Of a stretch of 64,000 nt of DNA, positions 19,041-44,358 are shown one piece after another. Under the pieces are notes generated by a model that saw nothing but the letters and a program-made list of their open reading frames with translations, was not told the origin of the DNA and made no database searches. Position numbers and translations under genes: made by a program. The DNA is from Ecdyonurus torrentis (Eukaryota > Arthropoda > Insecta > Ephemeroptera > Heptageniidae): assembly GCA_949318235.1 (NCBI GenBank), contig OX439128.1, forward strand, positions 48,106,530 through 48,170,529, in the 5' to 3' direction. The first letter of the stretch is position 1; every line of letters begins with the position of its first letter.

Positions 19041-20957
19041 GAGATAAATACTTTGCTTTCAATTTTAAAAATGAGATACACAACATATTGTTTGCCACAA
19101 CATCAATATGTGAAAATCTACTTTTTTTTTTTTTTTTTTTTTTTTTTTGCTTGCCATATTGTGTTATCGTGCTACACCAATCCCAGTCCCAGTAAAGACA
19201 TTGTCTTATCGACAGGTAAGGACTTTTCAATTAATGGAAAAGCACACACGGGCCTGCCACTGCCTAATTACACAGCCTGACATTCGCCATGACAGCCTAG
19301 AGAAACCGTGGAAACATCTAGGCAGGCTGGTTGGTGCAATCACATCGATCATGCACCTCCCGAATGCTGTGAGTATGCATGTAAGCATGCATCGTGCAAC
19401 GTGTTGTGCTCTCACACTTCAAGTACACACCCAACAGTGGCTTGAACCTATACTTGGTGAGGAGTACACAGTTACGAGTCAGCCGCCTTCATCACTCGGC
19501 TATACCAGCTTGGTAATTGCGAATAACTTAGGAAGAAAATAATTTTTACCTCAAGAATCTATCTTCCTGTCCATAGATGTCTGCTGGTCTGAAAATGATG
19601 GCATCTGGGAATTCATTTCTCACTGCTTCTTCTCCTCTAAACTTGCTGGCCAAAAACTTAGACCCTCCAGGCAGGATGCAAGGCTATAAGTTAAATTTGT
19701 TAACTTTAATAATCTAGAAATTATAATTAAATTATGATTTTCATGTACCTCTGGATGCTCAGTAGCATTAAGACTTGAGACGTGGATAAGTTTCTCAACA
19801 CCACATTCACGTGCCATCTTGGCAATACGTGCAGCACCTTGCACATGTACTGCATCAAAGGAGAAGTTCTTAGTCTCCCAATCACGTCCAACTAAGTTGA
19901 TAACAACATTAGAGTGCTTCATGGCCTTTCTTAGGGATGCCTCATCTCGAATATCATAAGGCATGAAGAGAACTTGACCTAGGTCACCCACAAGTCGCAG
20001 ACGAAGCACATCATAGTGATCACCACGATAGGGCAGGATTAACTGTAATCAAAATAATATATATATTATCTCTAAAGCTTTATACATACATGAAAGTTTT
20101 GAGTTTCTCTTTAAAAAATTGTTACATATTTGTGAATGTAATTACAAAACTATAGCTAAACGTATGAGAATACAAGATAACGTTTCATAAAGTAACACCA
20201 AAGTTTTTCTCGTAAAAGAAACAGTTTGTAAAGAAAGTAAACTAAACTAATGGTTAGATATGTATGTATTTAAAATTTCTTACTTGTGAACCAGTTTTCC
20301 CAAGTCTATTGCAAACATAACGACCAAGGAAGCCACTTGAACCCAAGACAGTAGCTACAATTCCATTGAAACTGGATCGACCACCAGTTCCTCGTTTCAA
20401 TGCAGCTAATCTTGCAGCTTTGATAGGCTTGACATCAGTACTGTATGAAGCATGAGTACATGCCACACTGAGAGCTGGCACTGCATGTTGACCTGTGGGA
20501 AAAATTATGTAAATTATAATACAAAGACACACACAAAACTCAATGATCTTATAGGATATGGGCTACCGGTCCGGTCGGTATGTGAACGTATGTAAGATAG
20601 GCGTGTATGCAGGCAAAATTTCACATCTCAACCAACCCTTTTTAATTTTATTTCTTTACGATAAATATATTTATTTTTTAATTGCAATTTTAATTTACTA
20701 TTTTCTCTGTCCTTGCCGTGTTAGCATTTCATTTCAAAGTTATAATAAGCATGATCGATGACAAAATCGGAGGCATCACAGATGTTGTTTGCATTAAGTT
20801 TAGAAGAAATAAATCAACATAATTTATGTCGCAAATTTTAGAGCCTATTTAAAGTTTTGATGATTTGCTCCAAGAAAGTGGTTATTGATAATTAGAGTGT
20901 TTTTATTATTAACTTACGTGCAGAATGCAGACCCAGCTGCAGTGCAACGGACGCCAT
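14349..20957 (-). CDS. NDUFA9: NADH dehydrogenase (ubiquinone) 1 alpha subcomplex subunit 9, mitochondrial
   Basis: Seven minus-strand exons: 20918-20957, 20284-20492, 19749-20042, 19550-19683, 18176-18337, 17925-18111, 14349-14525, giving 400 aa (human 377). The product is an atypical short-chain dehydrogenase fold accessory subunit of respiratory complex I. It sits on the matrix side near the Q site and binds NADPH. A basic, acid-free N terminus ([15 protein letters not shown]) fits a mitochondrial targeting peptide. The nucleotide-binding loop is [14 protein letters not shown] (around residues 60-73). Other family blocks are [59 protein letters not shown] and [19 protein letters not shown] use ATG 20957 because it reads in frame into exon 2. 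Intron 6 (14526-17924) is 3.4 kb of nested transposons, including a hammerhead palindrome; intron 4 carries a SINE and two MITEs. Confidence 0.96.
15864..16645 (-). mobile_element. Palindromic ribozyme retroelement P2
   Basis: Arms 15905-16221 and 16329-16645 are near-perfect inverted copies around a 107 nt spacer (centre 16275). The left arm continues 41 nt (15864-15904), reading on the minus strand ACCGCGATGGTACTTTTCC then TTTTCCTAAATACAA, the same tail type as P1. Exact 13 bp duplication TATTATTTAAATT at 15851-15863 and 16646-16658. The word CAGTCAGCTAGCAGATGT (16298-16281, minus) matches P1 at 8473-8490 upstream of its ribozyme, so P1 and P2 are homologous although most arm sequence has diverged. 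No ORF. Confidence 0.86.
16196..16236 (-). ncRNA. Hammerhead ribozyme with a core mutation in P2
   Basis: Minus strand: stem I GUUACA (16236-16231), core CUGAUUA (16230-16224), stem II GCCU/GGGC, GAAA (16209-16206), stem III ACGU, triplet GUU ending at 16202, then UGUAAC (16201-16196) pairing perfectly with stem I. Core G8 is U, which breaks the essential C3-G8 pair, so it is probably dead. The right arm (16329-16354) keeps only stem II 3' strand, GAAA and the cleavage side. Confidence 0.75.
17272..17800. repeat. Inverted element of the CCAGCAAGGGCCTTAC type hosting a P1 fragment
   Basis: Left word AAGCAAAGGCCGCCTTACC and right word GATAAGGCCCTTGCTGG are inverted partners, as in 6836-7488 and 11954-12380. 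The copy was split by the insertion at 17418-17668. The right edge leads into a tail-like TTAACTGCC. NDUFA9 intron 6. Confidence 0.55.
17418..17668 (+). mobile_element. 5'-truncated single-arm copy of P1 with 12 bp duplication
   Basis: Begins AGTAGTGTGAGAACG, matching P1 from 8618 (49 nt past the ribozyme cleavage site), runs collinear with the P1 arm and ends in the complete tail (CTAACCGGGATGG, CCTAATACG). Flanked by CAAAAGATATCC at 17406-17417 and 17669-17680. Truncated 5' end, intact 3' end and a duplication together indicate target-primed reverse transcription. Confidence 0.88.
18452..18648. mobile_element. Modular MITE, 33 bp repeat family (copy A)
   Basis: Ends GATATCAATCTTGT and ACAAGATCGATAT. 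Inside, 33 bp modules containing AAGCAAAAGGCCTATCTCG and TTTTGTCAG lie in opposite orientation on either side of a core with GCGCCATCT and AACGTTCGGG. NDUFA9 intron 4. Confidence 0.75.
18811..19110. mobile_element. Modular MITE, 33 bp repeat family (copy C)
   Basis: Ends TGATATCAATGTTGTAGC and CACAACATCAATATGTG; modules of the AAGCAAAATGTG type; core GCGCCATCTACATTACGTTC. Poly-A and poly-T expansions disrupt the right half. NDUFA9 intron 4. Confidence 0.7.
19150..19507 (-). mobile_element. tRNA-Leu/Ser-like SINE
   Basis: On the minus strand the head has A box TAGCCGAGTGA (19502-19492) and a perfect B box GGTTCAAGCC (19448-19439). The flanks do not close a tRNA acceptor stem, and a ~280 bp non-tRNA body follows, so it is a SINE and not a tRNA gene. 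NDUFA9 intron 4, ending about 40 bp before exon 4. Confidence 0.7.
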
Positions 20958-21150
20958 TTTTTCCACACAGAAATTTTTGCGGGTGCTGATTTTCCGTTGT
21001 TTCGTTTAGTTTTTTATAAACGAGCGCGCCATAATAAGAGACTATTTTAAAACCTCCCACTCTACCAGAGCCAGCAATGTCCCTCACATTTCTTCCAACT
21101 CCAGGCACTTTTTGTAGTCCACGCAACACTAGCGCCATCGCACGTGACAC
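20914..21150 (-). other. Upstream ORF overlapping the NDUFA9 start codon in another frame
   Basis: A 78-codon minus-strand ORF beginning at 21150 (second ATG at 21138) reads through the NDUFA9 start in a different frame. If the NDUFA9 mRNA begins upstream of 21138, ribosomes would meet this ORF first. The predicted protein (MALVLRGLQKVPGVGRNVRD...) has no family I recognise and no clear domain, so I do not call it a gene. Part of it (around 21068-21103) recurs inverted at 21259-21294, which suggests repeat-derived sequence. Confidence 0.35.
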
Positions 21151-21250
21151 CTGAACTACAATGCAGCTACAATGTTAAGCTTACGAAGCTTTTGTAGTTC
21201 CAGATTTCACTAATATTGGCGCATTGTCGTTTCTATTGGACTACGCGCTA
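20958..21250 (-). promoter_or_regulatory. NDUFA9 5'UTR and proximal promoter region
   Basis: Relatively GC-rich segment directly upstream of the NDUFA9 start codon. Two CCAAT boxes in minus-strand orientation (ATTGG on plus at 21215-21219 and 21235-21239) lie about 260-280 bp upstream of the ATG. No TATA box is evident. CCAAT-driven, TATA-less promoters are common for respiratory-chain genes; the transcription start is not visible. Confidence 0.45.
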
Positions 21251-22309
21251 GCATAGGGAGTTGGAAGACATATGTGAGGGACATTGCAGAGCCAGAGACC
21301 AACTGAAGACCACAACTCTATGCCAGAGGCCAGAGGCCCCTCCGAGATCCCTTACCGCCTTGGTCCTCACCTCAATGTCCGTACAGAATAAAGAACCGGT
21401 CCGTACCGTCTGTACAGAAGATACACCATAGTTCGGAGTGCCTTCCACACGAGAAAGACAGAAAATATAGCTATATTTAAAATTATGTACGAGAGAAATG
21501 AATATATGTATTTCTCGTAAAGAAATTTCTTTTATTCATTTTATTAATAAAATAAAAAGGGCTGGTTGTGAATAACTAATTAGTGTTACCCCAATAAAAT
21601 TCTGCTTCCAAGCACTGTACCCTTTCTTAGAAGAGGGTCTATATTTATCCTACCTACATGCAAACTTGTGTTAAACATATTATTCTAACTCTTTGCAACA
21701 TATGATATGACTTTCCTATGTCTGAAAAACAGGCTCAAAGGCTCTAATCAATTACACAAAGAAATAAATGCAGCATTGGAAAAAGGTACAGGTATTGGAA
21801 ATGAAAAACATAATAAAATGTTTTATAAAATACATTATTGTAATAATTATTATTTTACAATTAATATAACAGTTACATATGATAATATATTAGGCATTCA
21901 AAAGCACATAAGTGATAGAAATTTAGTTTTTTTTTCTTTTGTTTTTTTTGATACTTACAAAGGAAAAAATATTAGGCCTATACATAAAATCAAGCTCATT
22001 AAAATTATATATTTATTTATAATTTCAAGATGTGAACTTTGATACTTGATAGGGTTAGCTTTATATCGTTCCTGGCATGGCATTTGAGGGGTTATATAGC
22101 TAGCTATATTTATTTTAGTGCCATATATATTTAAAAAATAATCTGAGAAGAATTACAATGAATTAATAAATATAAAAACAGCAGGAAAATACATATTTCC
22201 AATCATTTCTGTATTGCAAAAGAAAAAAAAAAAAAGATAATTGATGAAAATCTAGTTTTTAAAAAAGAATAGAACCAAACAAAAAGTAAAAAGTGTTATA
22301 TAGTTTGCC

Positions 22310-22520
22310 TCATGCCCAGGCTGGACAAAAGGGGTGACTGACAATCCCAGTTGGGCCCTCTTGAAACACATAGCTGGGCACTTTTTTGCAAGTTATAGCA
22401 AAAAAAAAAAAAAAAAAAAAGTTCACCTCCAGCAGGGCAAGGTGGGCCGAGCCACTCTTTGTGTGTGCATCTCTCAGACCAGTTGCCAGTAGGCCCTGGT
22501 AGTGCCAGTCTAGCCACGGT
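22310..22520. repeat. GC-richer repeat-like block, unclassified
   Basis: A 210 bp block richer in GC than its surroundings, interrupted by poly-A, with GGCTGGAC near the left edge and GTCTAGCC near the right edge as possible degenerate ends. No family recognised. Confidence 0.3.
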
Positions 22521-23600
22521 CTAACTTAATAAAATTTAAAATTTTATCAAAATGGCACACACATAATATTTTTATAAATAGCTAAATTTTAATTTGTGTT
22601 TTTAAATATAATTTAAAAGTCTAACAATATTATTATTTAAGATATGTCTATTAAATTTGAAACAAATAAAATAATTATTGCACACGATCAAAAAACTTAA
22701 AAGCATCAACATGTTTTGTTAGCCCCCCCCCCCCCCCCCCTTCTATTTTACTTTGATATGTGTTATTAAAGCATTATTAAAATTGCTGAGTGCATTGTGA
22801 AATTTTATAATACACTGTTATTATATTTTAAATCAATACAATTACAAAATAAATGTACAAGTAATTATAATATGAGTAAATTTAATGTAAATAATATATG
22901 GCTTTGGAACGCAGAATGATAAGACCTTTTTATGTTGGTCCCTTAAAATTGATATCCTAAATTATATATGTACAAAAATATAATAATAATACAAATAAAC
23001 ATAATTAAATAAATGCTTTAAAAAAAAGCCTTAGAAGTGTTATTTTATATAAAAATATGTACAATTTTATGACCAATACAGCTTCTTCTTCTTTCTTTCT
23101 TTTTTTTTTTTTACATTTAGTGATTTCCTTTTCAATTATGTATTGCACCCAAAAACCATTATTTCTGAGAGAGAGAGAAAGAGAGAGGGGGGGGGGGGGG
23201 GGGAGAGAGAGAGAGAGATTACATATTACACGTTTCACTCCTATATTATGGTATTTAATGTAGGGAGCTTTTCTGTAAGAAAAAAAAAAGAAAGAAAAAA
23301 AGAAAAAAGATTGCTCCAAGCTGAAAATCCTCAGGTGCAGTTATCATATTAACAACAATTCAGCATTATTAAAAAAGGTCAAAATATATATAAAAGTAAT
23401 ATTGCATGATAATGCTGTGTAAGGAATAAAGGAAATTACTAGTGATTTTGGTGCAAAAATTAGTTTTAATATTGTATGTAGCCTATCTTGGTTTCTCCGT
23501 ATTGTTCATATCATTGATAATAATTAATAACAAACATAAGTAAAAGGAGGGGGAGCAATTTTATGCTCTACATGAAATCATATAATATAATAAACCACAT

Positions 23601-23840
23601 CACACAGTAGTCCATACACAGTACATCCACAGTATATTATACAGTAGTCCATCTCCTATAGCGGGAATGTCAGATCGAATGCGCGCCATAATTCCGACTG
23701 GGTGAAGTTGTCAGAACTACACGTAACATTACTTCAAATTACGGCTTCTAGTTCTGCCACCTTCACCCAGTCGGAATTATGGCGCGCATTCGATCTGACA
23801 TTCCCGCTATAGGAGATGGACTACTGTATAATATACTGTG
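23601..23840. mobile_element. Foldback element with perfect 80 bp arms and 9 bp duplication (Mutator-like?)
   Basis: Arms 23628-23707 and 23761-23840 appear identical as inverted copies (inner ends GGGTGAAG / CTTCACCC). AAACCACAT occurs at 23592-23600 and 23841-23849, a 9 bp direct repeat as made by Mutator-like transposases. The left end has an extra 27 bp with a partial direct repeat (CAGTAGTCCAT). Perfect arms point to a young insertion. Confidence 0.8.
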
Positions 23841-24717
23841 AAACCACATTTATTTATTATTTTTAACCTACTCTTACTTCCGTTAACTTTTAAAATATTA
23901 TCTTAAAAATTCTGTCAGATAATTGTTAGTTTCCAGTAATAATAACAATGTTACAGAACATAGAACTTTGAATACTGTACTTAAATTTATTATTAACAAA
24001 AAAAAAAAAAAAAAAAAAAGTAGCAATAAAAAATTATAGCTTTTTAAGTTTAAGACTTTTTAATACTAATTTCAACTTTACAAATACCTTCACTGTATTT
24101 CTTTGAATCAGTTTCTTTGAGTATGAAATCAGGCATATTGTTAACACTTGTAAAACAATTTGGAGAAGCAAATAGCAAGTTTTTACAAGATTTGTTAGTA
24201 CTAAATACATCCATTTTATTGCAGTTAAATCGTTATTTAAGTTTTCTATTTGGCTTCATTTTTTTCTTCTTCTTATCATTATTATTTTTTTATTAGTTGA
24301 AACAGAAGTAGAATTGAGAGAAAAGAGACTTTATACATTCAGCTCATTACAAATTTATCATTTACCTCTAGATTTCATATTTGTGGCACAACTTTGGGCT
24401 TAAATATAATCTTTGAATTGGATTTTATATGTTATACATTTTAGCAATTCAAGCAATAAAAAATACACATATTATATCTTTTTTATATATAAGAAGCAGC
24501 ATTATTTCTGTTAATAATATTTAAAATTAACTGTAAAATTAAATAGCATTTAAAGGTTCACAATCACTGGTAAGTCATTTTTGATATTCTTAAAAGAAGA
24601 AAAAAAAAAAATGTATGAGCTTGAAGACAGTAATTTTCTTTCTTACAATAATAATGTGCACGATATTGTCAGTAATTTAATTTTAAGACTGCATGTTATT
24701 GTAAGTAACAAGCTATT

Positions 24718-40081
<15,364 letters not shown>

Positions 40082-40586
40082 TCTACTTTGACAATCTTCT
40101 TGACGAAGATGAAAACACACGTCCTGCTCCTTTTACTAGATGTTGATGACTAAACGTCAAGTGCTGTATGATTGGCTAATGAGCCAAACAAACTTTAATA
40201 CAATGATCGCTATTGGCTAATATGGAACGCATGGACCAATCTAATTATTGTTTTCAAAATAATATAAAGAATAAAAGTAGTTATTTGGTAATTTTTTTGC
40301 ATAACTTAGAGTAAATTATTAACATTTATAGTTTTTTATATTTAATTAATATATTTTGTTATAACATTTGCTTCCAAAAATTAAAACTTTTTTTTTTTTT
40401 TGAAAATTGCCAGCTGTTCTAATGGCGCGAAATTTACAGTGATGGCTACGGTTCTGTTGTTTGTGTTGTTTTTCTCTTGACTTTTAGATTAATCAAGATA
40501 TATTTAGGAAATTTGAACGTTTTTTGTGTTATGTAGTATAAGGTATTAGTTGATAATTCATCAGCAGCTAGCACGTTTAGACTAAA
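40082..40586. promoter_or_regulatory. Bidirectional promoter between the GAB-family gene and HELQ
   Basis: 505 bp between start codons. It contains three CCAAT boxes (ATTGG at 40171-40175 and 40212-40216, CCAAT at 40236-40240) and, on the HELQ side, TGGCGCGAAA at 40423-40432, the complement of a canonical E2F site (TTTCGCGCCA). An E2F site fits a replication/repair helicase. No TATA box is clear. Confidence 0.6.
40423..40432. promoter_or_regulatory. E2F-type site upstream of HELQ
   Basis: Palindromic-core TTTCGCGCCA, read on the minus strand, 155 bp before the HELQ ATG. It is a full match to the E2F consensus TTTSSCGC in otherwise CpG-poor DNA. Confidence 0.55.
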
Positions 40587-42128
40587 ATGAAGTCTTCAGT
40601 TGAAAAATCTCAAAAAATCAATAGTCAGACACAGTCACAACACTCTCAACGATCTGCTCGAAAATGTCTTTCTTTGAAAAAGATTGCGGCTGATAAAAAA
40701 TGTAATAAATTTCCTAGTGCTATTGATAGTGTAAAAAATCAAACAGCAGAAAATGTCAATAATAATCCTACCAATTCAGTTAAAGTTAATTATTTAGATG
40801 ATACTTGTTTTGACGAGTCTGATTTTCAGGCAATAGATGAATTGATATTAAGTGGTAACATACTTGATAATACACAACTTTTATCATCTCAGAATATTGA
40901 AACATGTGATGTTGATTTGAACCCAATGAAGAAGCAAAGAAAATCTATAGATCATGATTCTGGAATAGCAGAAATATCCATGGGATCACCAACTATTTTA
41001 GATTCCAGTATGATGTCTCCGACTCCTGTCCCTCAAGTAACTCAAATTAAAAGTACAGAAGATACAAGCCAAATAACATCAGATATAAAATCAGTTTTAA
41101 TGTCTAATGCTGAAGCTCCTTCAGCATTAATTTCAAACAAACAAAGGTCAAAAGTTTTGGAAAAAATGATGGATATGAATGAAACTGCTATCATGAACGA
41201 ATCTCTCAATCTTGATGATTCTATGTTAAACTCGAGTATTATTAAATCAAATGACAAATCTTTCTATGGATTACCTGCTCAAGTTAGACAACTTGTCCAT
41301 GACTTCAAGGGAATTGAAGATTTGTACTGTACGTTACAACAACTTGGAATGGTCTACGGTGCGCACCACCTCGAGTGGGTACACAGGTCCGTGACGAATG
41401 CTTTCAATGTATCTGGTCCTCGTAAACACCACTTTATGGTAATTTAACACAGTGGTGCACACTGTATACCAGATGCATGGAAAGAATTCATCACAGACCT
41501 GTATTCAACAATGTGGTGCGCACTGTAGACCATTCCCAACAATTTGAAATCCACTGCAACTAAGCAATAATAACAATAAAAACTTACTTTATTCTTTTCT
41601 TATTTTGTTACAGCATGGCAAAAAGAGTGCTTAAATCTGGAAGCTGTGACACAAAAGAAAAATCTCATCTATTCCTTACCAACAAGTGGTGGGAAAACAC
41701 TAGTAGCAGAAATTCTAATATTAAGAGAAATTCTTTGTCAAAAAAAGAATGCTATCTTTATCTTCCCATATGTTTCTATTGTTCAGGAAAAGGTGTGCTA
41801 ACAAAATAATTTCAATGTAATTTTTAAGTTACCTATTTCTATTCTGTAGCATCAAACTAATTAAAATTTGACATGGTACTGGATCAATATAATGAATATC
41901 GAGGGCTACGCGGAATTTCGGTACTTGTGCAATCTCCGCGGGTGTAATTTTGGCACATGTCCAATCTACGCCACGCCTACTAATGGCACATCTGTATAAG
42001 CTAAGCGTATAAAGATGTTTCAAAAATGGTGAGCGCGGAGAATGCACATGTGCCAAAAATGCACCCGCGGAGATTGCACTAGTACCAAAATGCCGCGTGG
42101 CCCTCGATATGTAAATGACTTTTTCTTC

Positions 42129-42159
<31 letters not shown>

Positions 42160-44325
42160 AAAGATTATTGGCTTGTTGATTTAATAATTATATTTTCAGG
42201 TACGTTCACTGTCTCCATTTTCTCTGTCCTTGAACTTCTTAGTAGAAGAGTATGCTGGTGGGAAGGGTCACTATCCTCCAAGAAAACGTCGTTGGAAAAA
42301 TGTTGTTTACGTTGCTACTATTGAGAAGGCTCTGGGTCTGGTCAACAGTCTGGTGGAGACTGATCGACTGAAAGAACTTGGACTTGTTGTAGTGGATGAA
42401 CTCCACATGCTCGGAGATGGCTCTCGTGGAGCCTCACTTGAAAGTCTCCTCACGAGGCTTATGTACACAAAATGTAAGTTGTATCAGTTTGTATTTTAAC
42501 ATTTTGTTTGTATACTTTTAATTGAAATTTTAATGTGTTTTTAGTGCCTATCCAAATCATTGGAATGAGTGCAACTATTGGAAATCTAAAAGACTTATCA
42601 GAGTTTCTTAATGCTGAAACTTATACTCAAGACTTCAGACCAGTTGAATTGAAAGAGTACATCAAGTTGGACAATAAAATTTACCTTATTCAGCAAGGAA
42701 GTGAAGAAATATTTTATCCAGAACGTTCGTTACCTGTAAGTCCATATTAAATAATTTTTCTACATAGGTTTCAATATTATTTGTTGATATCATGTATAGT
42801 TATGTTGGCTACGAAGTTTAGAGATTATTATAGAAAAAATACAATTTTTTTAAAAATGGGTTTTCTTTATGTTTCTTTCCTTTAGATGCCAAAAGGACAA
42901 GAAAAGAACCTAGACCCTAATCAAATTGGAAGACTTGTTCGAGAAGTAGTGCCAAATAACTCCTGCTTAGTCTTCTGTGCTACTAAAAAGAACTGTGAAA
43001 ACGTAGCTTTAATGTTACTCTATGCCATGGACAAGTAAGATTATTACTATAACATCGTAAAGATTTTACCATTGCCTATTATGTATTTTATTTGGATTTA
43101 TAGAGAAGTATACAATCACAGACATTCAGAAAGGAAAGCTCTTTATCATGCTCTCTTGGTGGAGGGCAATGGATCTATTTGTCCAACCCTCAAGAAAACC
43201 TTACCTTATGGTATAGCTTACCACCACTCAGGTAAGTTTTTCAATTAAACTATACCTATCGTATGTATAGGGTGTGTGCGTATGACGTCTTATTTAATTA
43301 ATGCACTTGGAGGCCATACTGGAGTAATGAATAACTTTGCTCAGCATAGGAGAAACTTTGTTTTTGGGTATTTTCTTTAGAAAATCAGTTACTGTTTTGT
43401 TATGATTATTTTTCTCACATACTTGAGAGATTTACTCAACCTATTAACAGCATCAATGGTCTCAAAATTATTGTTTAGTATTTTTTTAAATTGCTAAATG
43501 AATTATTTTCCTATGCCGGCCCATGTATTGAGTTATCCAACGTGGCGGCGACTTTAACATGAATGCATATAGACCCTCCCTATAGCCTTATGCTGTAATT
43601 ATCTCTACAGGATTGACCATGAATGAACGTAATCTACTTGAGGAAGGATATCGTGCTGGAATTCTTTGTTGTCTTTGCTGCACATCTACTCTAGCTGCAG
43701 GAGTTAATCTGCCTGCTAAACGAGTAAGTACTAATTTGGAAATACCTTGTAAAATAATTTTATTGGTTAGTAAAGAAGATTTGAAGCCGACTATGAGTGA
43801 TTTTGCTCACAACCGTTTCTGTTTCTACGTATTATGCATGAGTAGAACATTGATGTGGGTGAACGTTGTAAACCAAAGTGAATCTGAGCAAAATTGCTTA
43901 TAGTTTGCCTCAAAACAGTTGCTTCTTTATAAGTCGATTGAAAATGATAATTTAAAATTTCTGTTTTCTAGGTTATTCTCCGAGAACCTAAGATTGCATC
44001 TGAATATCTTACTCTCAGTGTTTACAAACAGATGGTTGGTAGAGCAGGTCGTGCAGGACATGACTCAATTGGAGAGAGTATTCTTATTTGCAATCAGAAT
44101 GATATTCCTAAGGTATGCACAAAAATATAAAATTCTTGGACGTCTCCCTTTTTATAATTTATTATTTCAGGTACGAGTGTTGCTTAGTTCTGGCATGAAT
44201 CAATGTATAAGTCATCTGTATATTCCTGGTGGCAACAGCATTCTTGAGCAGCTTATAGTCAGCTCTGTAAGTACACAAGTACACACACATATAAAGCTAC
44301 TGTGTATACTTTCAAACATGTCACT

Positions 44326-44358
<33 letters not shown>

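Larger units (their letters stand above)
21251..24717. other. Spacer between NDUFA9 and the GAB-family gene
   Basis: No supported coding exon. It probably contains the GAB-gene 3'UTR (minus strand, below 24718) and old repeats. Notable items: an inverted copy of a ~36 bp word from the NDUFA9 leader at 21259-21294, a dyad-like GC-richer block at 22310-22520, a 20 bp poly-C at 22722-22741, a GA/G tract at 23169-23218, and the perfect foldback at 23601-23840. Everything else is AT-rich sequence in which I see nothing. Confidence 0.6.

Noticed and set aside
19439..19502. A tRNA-Leu gene on the minus strand
   Set aside because: A and B boxes are good, but acceptor stem ends do not pair and the anticodon arm is irregular; a SINE explains it better.
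19147..19542. 131-codon plus-strand ORF
   Set aside because: It is the antisense of a tRNA-derived SINE.
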